A stretch of 9,075 nt of DNA, from assembly GCA_958477465.1 (NCBI GenBank), contig CAUEFX010000103.1:1-9075 (forward strand). Reading direction: 5' to 3'. Under the pieces are notes generated by a model. That model saw nothing but the letters and a program-made list of their open reading frames with translations. It ran no database searches and was not told the origin of the DNA. Position numbers and translations under genes: made by a program. Source of the stretch: an uncultured Bacteroides sp. Lineage in GTDB: Bacteria; Bacteroidota; Bacteroidia; Bacteroidales; Bacteroidaceae. Positions 1 through 7,591 of the stretch are shown here, piece by piece (the first letter of the stretch is position 1; every line of letters begins with the position of its first letter).

Positions 1-13
1 GCAAGAACTGCGG
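1..13 (+). repeat. Left arm of a 13-bp inverted repeat flanking a putative invertible promoter
   Basis: The sequence gcaagaactgcgg is the exact reverse complement of ccgcagttcttgc at 160-172. The match stops at position 14 (t here, where symmetry needs c). It may extend leftwards beyond the window, which starts at its first base. The arms are separated by 146 bp, too far for a transcript hairpin to be the simplest explanation but typical of Bacteroides invertible promoter segments. The perfect match is seen directly; the recombination role is inferred. Confidence 0.7.
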
Positions 14-149
14 TGATTTGGAGTGATTATTTAATATATAAGTTGTAGAATCTTGGTTATATCTGTATGATACAAAGAATCTAATATACTTTTTATCGAA
101 TTGATTAAATTATTGTGTGTTTTTTTATAGAAAGTTGTGGATATTTGCC

Positions 150-157
150 TATATTTG
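150..157 (+). promoter_or_regulatory. Bacteroides-type -7 promoter element (TAnnTTTG) for the SusC/SusD operon
   Basis: TATATTTG matches the Bacteroidales sigma-ABfr -7 consensus TAnnTTTG exactly. A clear TTTG -33 box is not visible 19-21 bp upstream, where the sequence is a T-rich run (120-128), so the upstream element is weak. Transcription would start around 163-166, inside the right inverted-repeat arm, leaving a leader of roughly 115 nt before the ATG at 279. Confidence 0.55.
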
Positions 158-159
158 AG

Positions 160-178
160 CCGCAGTTCTTGCAGAACT
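160..178. repeat. Right arm of the inverted repeat, overlapping a local palindrome
   Basis: Bases 160-172 (ccgcagttcttgc) mirror bases 1-13. The outer end of the arm is part of a second, local palindrome, AGTTCT-TGC-AGAACT (164-178). A short dyad around a small spacer is what a site-specific recombinase core site looks like. In RNA it would form a 6-bp, 3-nt-loop hairpin near the 5' end of the operon transcript. Whether the left arm has the same dyad cannot be seen, because its outer half would lie before base 1. Confidence 0.6.
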
Positions 179-278
179 TAATGTAAATATAAAGAATGTA
201 TAATCGTGTAAAATTATAAGTCTTTGTGTTTTAGGATCTTTAGGCTATTTTTTTATTATAAAATAAAAATGTTAACTT

Positions 279-3200
279 ATGAATTTAATCTCAATTAGAA
301 AAAAGCGGAGACCTGCAATTGCTTTATTGCTTTGTACTGGTTTGTTGGGGGCTTGTCCTCCGGATGCCGTTGCTGATGCGGGAGATAGATTGCCCGTCCC
401 TGAAATCCAACAAAGTAAGTCGCCTGTTAAACGTACGTTAGTCGGTACTGTTACGGATGCCTCTACCGGTGAAACACTGATCGGTGTAAATGTTATCATT
501 AAAGGTACTACTCAAGGTACAGTGACTGATCTTGACGGAAAGTTTTCCATTGAAGTAACAGGTAAAGATGAAATCGAAATCTCTTATATCGGTTATAAGA
601 CACAAACGATCGAAGTGGGTGATTTAGGCGTCTTGAACGTTAAGATGGAGGGGGATAATGAAGTTTTGGACGAAGTCGTTGTCGTTGGTGCCGGTACGCA
701 GAAGAAAGTATCTATTACCGGTGCGATTACTGCTACAGAAGGTATACAGCTGAAAGCTCCGACATCTTCATTGACCAGTTCGTTGGCTGGTAAACTGGCT
801 GGTGTCATTTCTACGAACAGCAGTGGTGAGCCGGGTTCTACTTCTGCGTTCTATATCCGTGGCATCAATACGTTTGGTGGTGTGGCAACTCCATTGATTT
901 TGTTGGATGGCGTGGAAATATCGTCTGGGGACTTGAACCGTATTCCGGCAGAAAGTATCGAAAGTTTTTCGGTTTTGAAGGATGCTTCGGCGACGGCAAT
1001 CTATGGTAACCGTGGTGCGAATGGCGTCATGCTTGTTACAACCAAACATGGGAAGGAAAATACAAAAGCAACGGTCAACGTGTCGGTCGAGGCTTCTTAT
1101 TTCCAGCCGATGAATACACCGGAGTTTGCTGATGGACCGACATTCATGCGCACCTATAACGAGGCGCAGCAGGCGCGTAGCGCGACAGTAATTACACCAC
1201 GTTATTCGGAAGAGATCATTGCGGCGACAGAAAGTGGTATCAATCCGTATGTCTATCCGAATGTAGATTGGTATGACATGATTTTCCGTAGTGGAAATTA
1301 TAATCAACGTGCTAATGTGAACGTATCGGGTGGTGCGTCGCGTGTTACTTATTATATGAGTTTGCAGGCAAACCATGATACAGGTTTGCTCAATGCTGCG
1401 GACAATTCAGCTTTCAATCCGAACATTAACCATTGGGAGTACAATTTTCAAAATAACATCAGTTATAAGTTGACGAATACGACGACTGTCAATCTTCGTA
1501 TGATGGCGCAAATCGGTAGCCAAAAGGGACCGAATAATAAGACTACTGATATCTACAAAAAGGTGATGTATGCCAATCCTGTCTCTTTCCCCGCTTATTT
1601 CCCTGGCGAAGAAGATCATATTTATTATGGTAATGCCGAAATTAAAGCTGGGGCTTACGGAGAAAACCCTTACCAATACATGATGGGATCGTTCAGGGAA
1701 GACAACTTCAATACGCTGAATACCTCTTTGGATATCTCGCAAGACTTGGGATTTGTCACAAAAGGTTTAAGCGCAAAGGTTTTAGTGAACTTTAAAAATT
1801 GGTCAAACTCTTATTATACCCGTTCGCTATCTCCTTATTACTATCAGGTACAGCCCGATAGTTACGATCCCGAAAATGATACCTATGCTTTGCGACTTTT
1901 GCAAACTGGTACGGATTATATCAGCCAGTCTGACATCACTAAAGAGGCCGATCAAACATTCTATTTGGATGCCCGTTTGGATTGGAAACGTTCGTTTGGC
2001 AAGCATAATATGACTGCCATGTTCATGTATATGATGAGAGAGTATCGTAATGGAGTCTTGCCCAATCGTAACCAGGGTTATTCAGGACGAGCCACTTATG
2101 ATTATGACAACCGCTACTTGGTAGAGTTCAATTTCGGTTACAATGGTTCCGAACGGTTGGCAAAGGAGGATCGTTTTGAGTTCTTCCCGGCCGCATCTCT
2201 CGGTTGGGTATTAAGCGGGGAGCAGTTTTGGGAGCCGATCGCCGATTATGTGGATTATTTCAAGATTAGGGGATCATACGGTTTGGTTGGTAGTGACCAG
2301 TTCAACAGTGGTGCACAACATTTTCTTTACCAAAATCAAGTAGCTATTGGGAGCGGTGCCTCTTGGCATTCGGGACTTCCCGGGCAATGGTTAAATCGTC
2401 AGGGGCATGGTTTTAATATTCTTGCCGTACAAAATGCTGGATGGGAACATGTGAAAAAGTTGGATATCGGACTTGACGCTTCGCTTTTTAACCAAGTGAA
2501 CATTACATTCGATTATTTCCGTGACTACCGCGACCGTATCTTGATGAAACGTGCCAGCTTCGGAAAGCTACTCGGTTATTGGGGCAGTACGCCTTGGAGC
2601 AATATCGGCGAAGTGTTGAATACCGGTTTCGAAGTCAGTGTCAATTGGAAAAAACAATTTGGAAAAGACTGGCAAGTCGACTTCCGTGGTAACTTCACCT
2701 ATAATCGAAACGAATACAAGTTTTCTGACGAACCGAATTATCCCTATGTATGGCAAACGGAAACTAACAAACCGTTGAATCGATTGACCGGTTATGTGGC
2801 AGAAGGGCTTTTCAGCAGTCAAGAAGAGATAAATAATTGGCCTGATCAAACACAGTTAGGTTCGAAGCCGATGCCTGGTGATATTAAATATCGCGATATC
2901 GATGGTGATGGTGCGATCACATCCGAGGATAAGGTAATGCTTTCGTCTTACGGGGATATGCCGCGTATCCAATATGGGTTAGGGTTGAACGTTCGTTGGA
3001 AGAAATTCGACTTCGGAGTCTTCTTCAATGGTTCGGCCAAACGTAAAATTATGATCAATTCCGGCTTTGCTCCATTTTTGTCTTCCGGTGGCGATGGTGG
3101 TCCGGAGGAATCTTTGCCACGCAATTTGATGTCGTGGATTGCCGAGAGCCATTGGTCGGTCGACAATCCTAATCCGGATGCACTCTACCCGCGTTTAGGA

Positions 3201-3437
3201 ACTTCAAATGCTGACATCGCGGGTAATATCCAACCGAGTTCTTATTGGATGCGTAACGGCAATTTCCTTCGTTTCAAAACGTTGGAATTGGGTTATACCT
3301 TCCCGATGTGCCGCGTTTATTTCAGCGGTGATAACTTGGCCGTATTCAGTCCCTTCAAGTTGTGGGATCCGGAATTGGCTTGGAACGCTTATCCGTTGCA
3401 GCGGACTTTTAATCTGGGGGTGCAATTTACTTTCTAA
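279..3437 (+). CDS. SusC/RagA-family TonB-dependent outer-membrane transporter
   Basis: A 1052-residue outer-membrane beta-barrel that imports glycan fragments into the periplasm using TonB energy, in complex with the SusD-like lipoprotein encoded next. Residues 1-34 are a signal peptide (basic RKKRR, then a hydrophobic stretch; ADA/G is a likely type I cleavage site). Residues about 54-123 are a CarboxypepD_reg-like domain (GTVTDASTGE, TDLDGKFSI, YIGYKT). A TonB-box-like DEVVVVG lies at 131-137, and the plug follows to about 257 with the SusC signature DASATAIYGNRGANGV at 235-250. The rest is the barrel, with the common DIDGDG loop at about 873 and a terminal aromatic (QFTF). There is no N-terminal STN domain, so anti-sigma/ECF signalling through this protein is not expected. 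An upstream ATG at 269 is out of frame and closes quickly, so 279 is the start. First gene of a three-gene operon. The substrate cannot be read from the sequence. Confidence 0.96.
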   Translation: MNLISIRKKRRPAIALLLCTGLLGACPPDAVADAGDRLPVPEIQQSKSPVKRTLVGTVTDASTGETLIGVNVIIKGTTQGTVTDLDGKFSIEVTGKDEIEISYIGYKTQTIEVGDLGVLNVKMEGDNEVLDEVVVVGAGTQKKVSITGAITATEGIQLKAPTSSLTSSLAGKLAGVISTNSSGEPGSTSAFYIRGINTFGGVATPLILLDGVEISSGDLNRIPAESIESFSVLKDASATAIYGNRGANGVMLVTTKHGKENTKATVNVSVEASYFQPMNTPEFADGPTFMRTYNEAQQARSATVITPRYSEEIIAATESGINPYVYPNVDWYDMIFRSGNYNQRANVNVSGGASRVTYYMSLQANHDTGLLNAADNSAFNPNINHWEYNFQNNISYKLTNTTTVNLRMMAQIGSQKGPNNKTTDIYKKVMYANPVSFPAYFPGEEDHIYYGNAEIKAGAYGENPYQYMMGSFREDNFNTLNTSLDISQDLGFVTKGLSAKVLVNFKNWSNSYYTRSLSPYYYQVQPDSYDPENDTYALRLLQTGTDYISQSDITKEADQTFYLDARLDWKRSFGKHNMTAMFMYMMREYRNGVLPNRNQGYSGRATYDYDNRYLVEFNFGYNGSERLAKEDRFEFFPAASLGWVLSGEQFWEPIADYVDYFKIRGSYGLVGSDQFNSGAQHFLYQNQVAIGSGASWHSGLPGQWLNRQGHGFNILAVQNAGWEHVKKLDIGLDASLFNQVNITFDYFRDYRDRILMKRASFGKLLGYWGSTPWSNIGEVLNTGFEVSVNWKKQFGKDWQVDFRGNFTYNRNEYKFSDEPNYPYVWQTETNKPLNRLTGYVAEGLFSSQEEINNWPDQTQLGSKPMPGDIKYRDIDGDGAITSEDKVMLSSYGDMPRIQYGLGLNVRWKKFDFGVFFNGSAKRKIMINSGFAPFLSSGGDGGPEESLPRNLMSWIAESHWSVDNPNPDALYPRLGTSNADIAGNIQPSSYWMRNGNFLRFKTLELGYTFPMCRVYFSGDNLAVFSPFKLWDPELAWNAYPLQRTFNLGVQFTF

Positions 3438-3464
3438 TGTTTAATTAACTAATAGAATAACGAG

Positions 3465-5453
3465 ATGAAACTGAAAAAAAATATCAGACAATATATAAAG
3501 ATTGCCTTGTCGGCCGGTCTGTTGGCATTCCCTTCTTGCAACTATTTGGATGTCATACCACCGGCACAACCGGATTTCGATGACACAATGAAGGACGAGT
3601 CAGCAACTTTAGGTTTCCTTTTTACCGCTTACTCAGGCACCTCGCTATATACTTTCTGGCGAGAGAGGAGTGGAGATGCTTCGTTGGCCACCGATGAATA
3701 TGTCGAGCCGAAAGACTGGGACTGGAATATGCAGAAAATGCTGTACGGAACCGTTTCAGCGGCCGATGATATCGGTGACTGGGAGAATTTGTATAACTAC
3801 ATTGGATATGTCCACTACTTTTTGGAACAGTTGGATCGTTTGAACCCGGCAGGTGTGACAGAGGAGGAGAAGGCACAATACCGTGCCGAATGCTGGTTTC
3901 TCGAAGCATATTATCATTTCAAAGTATTGCAAAACTATGGGCCTTGTCCTATCATCGAAACAAAAGTAGATCAAAACATCCTTCCGTCCGAAATTCCGGG
4001 GCGTTCGCATTTTGATTATTGTGTAGATTGGATTGTAGGAAAATTGGATGCGGCAGCCGAAGTTTTACCGGCCACACAGACCACTGAAAATTTAAGCCGT
4101 GCAGATGCCACTATCTGCAAAAGTTTGAAAGCTCGTGTGCTGCTCTATGCTGCTTCTCCTCTTTGGAACGGTTCATTTGTTTATCCGAACTGGCGGAACA
4201 CCAATTATGAGACGCCGGGCTATGGAATGGAGTTGGTTAGCAATAAATATGACCCTGCCAAGTGGGAACGTGCTTTGACGGCTTGCAAGGAGGCGTTAAC
4301 AGCTGCTGAAGCTGCCGGATATAAATTGTTTGATCTTGAAGCTTCTGAAGCAAAGGCAGCTATTGATAAAGTACCGCTTCCATTCATTCCGGGGAAAGAA
4401 GAGGATACGGAGGAAAACCAATCGTTCAAAAAGCGAGTTCAGATGTTTCAATATATGATTACGGCGCACGAAGGGTTCAATAACAAGGAAATCATTTGGG
4501 CTATCAATCTTGATGCGAATGGCATTGATGCCGGTGTCACGAAATCGCGGCTTCCGAACCGACTTGTCAAAAAGAGTGACGGTTCGTGGGCCGGAGGCTA
4601 TCATGGGACTGCACCTACTTGGGCGGCTGTAAACCGTTTCTATACGGAAAACGGTCTTCCTCCTGCTAAAGATCCGGATTTCTATTTGCAAAGCGAGTGG
4701 CTGACACGTTACTATGAGGGAGCTTCCAGTCCGGAGTTGTCGAAAGATCAATTGGATAGCGAGGAAATTAAGAATGATATTGTCAAGTTTAATGTTGGTC
4801 GTGAACCGCGTTACTATGCGTGGATTGCCTATGACGGTTGTGAGTATATGCCGTTAATCAACAACAATAACCCATTATGGCTGAACTTGAAGAATTCCAA
4901 TACGAATGGTTATTCACTTTCTAATACGCGTAATGCAACAGGTACCGGTTTCTTGAATAAGAAATTCATCGTGCCGAACGGGGTATATCTGTCTTCCGGA
5001 TCCACTTCAGGTGACAAGTTCCGGATCATTCTGATTCGTATGGCGGAATTGTATTTGAATTTGGCTGAATGTTATGCAGCATTAGATCGTACAGATGAAG
5101 CGTTAGAGAACCTGAATGTTATTCGGGAACGGGCCGGTGTACGTAAGTTGACTACAGCTGATCTTTCGACCATGTCACTGATGGAATGGGTACGTAATGA
5201 ACGGGCAATCGAACTGCATGCCGAAGGTCACCGATATTATGACGTCCGTCGCTGGCGTATTGCCGACCAAGTAATGCAGCCCTCCGAATTTAAAGGGCTG
5301 AATGGAATGACTGTCAATCCTTCATTTGAGGAGTTCAATCAAATCGTGCCAATCGACCAGCCGATCCAATGGAACGTCAGACAGTATTTGGTTCCGATCA
5401 AGAATAGTGAATTGTACAGTGATCCTCAGTTGGTGCAAGCTCCTGGTTATTAA
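3465..5453 (+). CDS. SusD/RagB-family surface glycan-binding lipoprotein
   Basis: A 662-residue lipoprotein that caps the SusC-like barrel and captures glycan at the cell surface. A basic, hydrophobic signal peptide ends in PSC, with the lipidated cysteine at residue 25, followed by NYLDVIPP, a typical mature SusD start. The N-terminal half (about 26-230) is the SusD-like helical/TPR domain (PF14322 type). The C-terminal half carries the RagB/SusD signature (PF07980): MAELYLNLAECYA, LNVIRERAGV, then ERAIELHAEGHRYYDVRRWR at 579-598, ending with a PI-type strand (YLVPIKNSEL). It is longer than many SusD proteins (about 500-580 residues), with the extra length in the middle. It begins 27 bp after the SusC-like stop, with no promoter or terminator between them, so the two should be cotranscribed. 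Family assignment is secure; ligand unknown. Confidence 0.95.
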   Translation: MKLKKNIRQYIKIALSAGLLAFPSCNYLDVIPPAQPDFDDTMKDESATLGFLFTAYSGTSLYTFWRERSGDASLATDEYVEPKDWDWNMQKMLYGTVSAADDIGDWENLYNYIGYVHYFLEQLDRLNPAGVTEEEKAQYRAECWFLEAYYHFKVLQNYGPCPIIETKVDQNILPSEIPGRSHFDYCVDWIVGKLDAAAEVLPATQTTENLSRADATICKSLKARVLLYAASPLWNGSFVYPNWRNTNYETPGYGMELVSNKYDPAKWERALTACKEALTAAEAAGYKLFDLEASEAKAAIDKVPLPFIPGKEEDTEENQSFKKRVQMFQYMITAHEGFNNKEIIWAINLDANGIDAGVTKSRLPNRLVKKSDGSWAGGYHGTAPTWAAVNRFYTENGLPPAKDPDFYLQSEWLTRYYEGASSPELSKDQLDSEEIKNDIVKFNVGREPRYYAWIAYDGCEYMPLINNNNPLWLNLKNSNTNGYSLSNTRNATGTGFLNKKFIVPNGVYLSSGSTSGDKFRIILIRMAELYLNLAECYAALDRTDEALENLNVIRERAGVRKLTTADLSTMSLMEWVRNERAIELHAEGHRYYDVRRWRIADQVMQPSEFKGLNGMTVNPSFEEFNQIVPIDQPIQWNVRQYLVPIKNSELYSDPQLVQAPGY

Positions 5454-5470
5454 TCTAAAAAACGAATTGT

Positions 5471-6799
5471 ATGAAAGTGAATTATATAGGAATTGCATGT
5501 CTGGCTGTTCTTTTGTTGACAGCTTGTGACGAGTCGAAATATGAATTGGAAAACTTAGTGCCGGAAGAATATCACAAAGTGCTTTATATTAATAAATCCG
5601 GTACGCAGGAGCTCACTCTTTACAATACGGGAGAGCTTAATACTTATGCTTTCTCCGTTTATAAGGGTGGTAGTGATCCGTCATTGACGGCAAGCGGGGA
5701 AATAGCCGTTCACTCGCAAGAGGAAGTCGATGTACTTTATGGCGCGGACTATCGGATAATCCCTTCAGGTTCTTATTCGATGGACACCGATCGATTGGAT
5801 TTTGCGTCGGAGGAACGTAGTAAAGTCGTTACGCTTTCGTTGTCGACAGATTTGATCGGTGCGGCGATGGAGGCGAATCCGGAAGCGACTTATGTGCTTC
5901 CGCTTTACCTGACGAGCGAGAAGGACTCGGTCAATGCCGATAAAAGTGAATTGTTTATCCGGATAACAGATGTGTTGACCCCGGCTATGGGGTTCACGGA
6001 TACCGACATTCAGCCATTGTCTTACACATATGGATTCAACACGGAGTCAGTTGAAGTCGGTTTCGGTTTGGATACGGACAACAATTGGGATGTAGAATGT
6101 CAGTTTGTCGTAGATCCCGGATATGTTACAGCTTATAACGCAGAGAACGGCACAGCTTATAAGCTGTTTCCGGAAGGGAACTATTCATTCGAAGATGTTG
6201 TCACCTTGCCTACGGGGACGAGCACGACCGATTTGGCGGTGACGCTCAACGGCAACGGATTGACTCCGGGAGAATATATGTTACCTATTCGTTTGGATAA
6301 TGTTTCGCTGTTCAATATTGCTGAAAACGCCGTCTACCCGTTGGTAGTTCGGGTTGTCGGAATCAAGTTGGATCGTGCGGGCTGGAGTATACAAGCCAAT
6401 ACGGAAGAACGGACCGGAGAAGGTGCCGGAAACGGTGTGGCGACATGTTTGCTGGATGGGCAATTATCGACTTTCTGGCATTCACAATGGAGTGGCGGAT
6501 CGATTCCACTTCCGCATGAAATCGTTGTGGATATGAAGAAGGAAACAACTTTGACCAACATCAGCTTGACTGAAAGGCAGCATGATAGCTACCGGGATGT
6601 GAAGGGTGGTGAATTTTTTGTCAGTTCAGATAAGCTCAATTGGACAGCAGTCGGTGCATTTGAAGCGCAGAAGGTACTCGAAGAGCAAATCTTCAGCATC
6701 ACACCGACAAAGGGACGCTATTTTAAGATAAAAATTACTGATAGTTATCGTGCAAGTAATTCGTCGTTGGCTGAAATCAATGCTTATGGAATAGATTGA
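5471..6799 (+). CDS. DUF1735 / F5/8 type C (discoidin-like) surface lipoprotein, putative surface glycan-binding protein
   Basis: A 442-residue lipoprotein starting 17 bp after the SusD-like stop. The signal peptide ends in LLTAC with Cys19, followed by DESKYE; acidic residues just after the lipid cysteine resemble the Bacteroidetes surface-export signal. Residues about 35-165 look like a DUF1735 (BT_3987-like N-terminal) domain, with KVLYINKSGTQELTLYNTG and YGADYRIIPSGSY. Residues about 180-297 repeat the same fold type (ENGTAYKLFPEGNYSFEDVV, then GEYMLPIRL), so two tandem copies are likely. Residues about 300-442 are an F5/8 type C domain with the typical LDGQLSTFWHSQW (328 onward) and a C-terminal GRYFKIKITDSY/LAEINAYG. 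Such proteins bind glycans beside SusCD. DUF1735 also occurs in front of GH18 endoglycosidases, but no catalytic domain is present here. Domain calls are by eye; role as a glycan-binding protein is inferred from context. Confidence 0.87.
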   Translation: MKVNYIGIACLAVLLLTACDESKYELENLVPEEYHKVLYINKSGTQELTLYNTGELNTYAFSVYKGGSDPSLTASGEIAVHSQEEVDVLYGADYRIIPSGSYSMDTDRLDFASEERSKVVTLSLSTDLIGAAMEANPEATYVLPLYLTSEKDSVNADKSELFIRITDVLTPAMGFTDTDIQPLSYTYGFNTESVEVGFGLDTDNNWDVECQFVVDPGYVTAYNAENGTAYKLFPEGNYSFEDVVTLPTGTSTTDLAVTLNGNGLTPGEYMLPIRLDNVSLFNIAENAVYPLVVRVVGIKLDRAGWSIQANTEERTGEGAGNGVATCLLDGQLSTFWHSQWSGGSIPLPHEIVVDMKKETTLTNISLTERQHDSYRDVKGGEFFVSSDKLNWTAVGAFEAQKVLEEQIFSITPTKGRYFKIKITDSYRASNSSLAEINAYGID

Positions 6800-6814
6800 T
6801 TTTTGATGAATGTT

Positions 6815-6877
6815 CGGAATGCTCAATTGTAAATGCCTTTTATAGGAAAAAGAGGCACTTGTGAATTGGGCATTCCG
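6815..6877. terminator. Long imperfect hairpin after the operon, possible terminator
   Basis: The left arm starts cggaatgctcaatt (6815) and the right arm ends aattgggcattccg (6877). The outer 14 positions pair except for one T-G wobble. The stem then continues imperfectly (AAATGCC against GGCACTT) to a small loop around 6840-6850. It begins 15 bp after the lipoprotein stop, so it could end the operon transcript. No U-tract follows on either strand, so it may instead act as a 3' stabilising structure or be a small repeat remnant. Confidence 0.5.
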
Positions 6878-6925
6878 TAACAAAAGTTCAGAATCGGGAT
6901 ATACTTATTGTATAATATTGTTTAT

Positions 6926-7036
6926 TCAATAATGTTTTACATTCTTTATGGATTGCTGCAAATTTTCGTATTTTTCTGATAAAAAGGACTTTGTCGCTAT
7001 AAAGACGGTCATCATGACGATGAAGTCAACCTTCAT
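6926..7036 (-). CDS. Possible 36-residue small membrane peptide
   Basis: An ATG-started frame of 36 codons ending in TGA. The first 15-18 residues are hydrophobic (VDFIVMMTVFIA) and the tail is polar and charged (SEKYENLQQSIKNVKHY), which fits a single-pass small membrane protein. It lies on the same strand as the kinase remnant, 89 bp after the kinase stop. There is a G-rich run about 10 bp before the ATG but no convincing promoter. I do not recognise it. It could be chance, since the region is short and part of its 5' end also forms an imperfect dyad (about 7011-7047). The rest of 6878-7125 holds nothing else I can support. Confidence 0.25.
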   Translation of the reverse strand: MKVDFIVMMTVFIATKSFLSEKYENLQQSIKNVKHY

Positions 7037-7125
7037 GCTGATGATCCCCCGGAATCTTATTTGAAATAGAAAAAACTCAGATAAGGTTTTTTGTATCTAC
7101 CCGAAAAATAGTGGTGCTGGAGCTT

Positions 7126-7490
7126 TCAAGGTAAAGTTATAATAAAAATGGAACCGAATCCTTCCGTACTCCGGAACGTAACCGATCCGTCCATTTCTTT
7201 TACTAACTGTTTCACACTGCAAAGTCCCAGACCATGGTCGGGATGAACTTTTTTCCCCTCGATTTGAACACGATAGAACTGTTTACCCAGTTTTTTCTGT
7301 GCTTTTTGCGGTATTCCCCAACCGGTGTCCTGGATGGCGATAGAAAGATGATTGTCATGTTCAGATAAAACGACCGTGATTTTAACATCGTCGTCCGAGT
7401 ATTTCAGTGCATTTTCCAATAGATTTCGTAAGCAACGTTCTAGACGGGCCGGATCTGTATATATTATAATGTATAGGAACTGGATTGTCC
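7126..7490 (-). pseudogene. Sensor histidine kinase, C-terminal ATP-binding remnant (truncated and frameshifted)
   Basis: This is the HATPase_c domain of a membrane-type sensor kinase. Reading on the - strand: an N-box region, ARLERCLRNLLENALKYS; the G1 box DTGWGIP (about 7311-7329); an F-box FYRV; the G2 box HGLGL followed by VKQLVKEMDG; and a GSIFIITLP end with stop TGA at 7126-7128. An ATG at 7419 lies inside the N-box and is not a real start, because conserved coding continues upstream. Between NPVPIHYNIY (upstream, one frame) and TDPARLER (downstream, another frame) the reading frame changes within 7456-7466, a TATATAT tract. The residues fit if one TA unit was lost. Coding then runs to 7490 and stops at the IS66 end. 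The sensor, dimerisation helix and phospho-acceptor His are all missing. It faces the operon convergently; it may once have regulated it, but no evidence of this remains. Confidence 0.85.
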
Positions 7491-7511
7491 GTAAGCATTC
7501 GGTGGATCACG
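7491..7511 (+). repeat. IS66 left terminal inverted repeat
   Basis: It begins GTAAGCATTCGGT. Positions 2-13 match the right end exactly; of the next eight bases, four match. It abuts the last kinase codons at 7490, giving the insertion junction to the base. Confidence 0.78.
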
Positions 7512-7591
7512 TATTTTTTCATCAAACTTTCGTCATTATTTTTGTGCCAAAAATAAGATTTATGATGACATGAGAAGAAGTAGCAGAGATA

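Larger units (their letters stand above)
1..172. promoter_or_regulatory. Putative invertible (phase-variable) promoter segment upstream of the SusC/SusD operon
   Basis: Two perfect 13-bp inverted arms (1-13, 160-172) bound a very AT-rich, non-coding 146-bp segment. The segment contains one good Bacteroides -7 element, TATATTTG at 150-157, pointing at the SusC-like gene and ending two bases before the right arm. In Bacteroides fragilis and relatives, promoters of capsule loci and of several SusC/SusD loci lie between such short inverted repeats and are flipped by site-specific recombinases. I found no matching CAAAnnTA element on the opposite strand, so in the orientation shown the operon would be ON and inversion would turn it OFF. 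No recombinase gene is in the window. Alternatives are a chance repeat or a regulator-binding dyad, but 13 perfect bases placed exactly around the promoter make chance unlikely. Confidence 0.62.

Noticed and set aside
1..172. The distant inverted repeat as a transcription terminator or riboswitch
   Set aside because: The arms are 146 bp apart around an AT-rich promoter-bearing segment, with no supporting stem series or U-tract; an invertible segment explains the layout better.
768..1376. A 202-codon - strand open frame inside the SusC-like gene
   Set aside because: It lies fully opposite a strongly supported coding sequence, has Arg/Thr/Ile-rich low-information composition and no recognisable domain.
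5326..5529. A 67-codon + strand frame bridging the SusD-like gene and the lipoprotein gene
   Set aside because: It overlaps both well-supported genes out of frame and has no signal or domain.
7071..7091. aaaaaact...aggtttttt as a terminator for the kinase
   Set aside because: The stem would be almost entirely A-T pairs with a mismatch, too weak to call.
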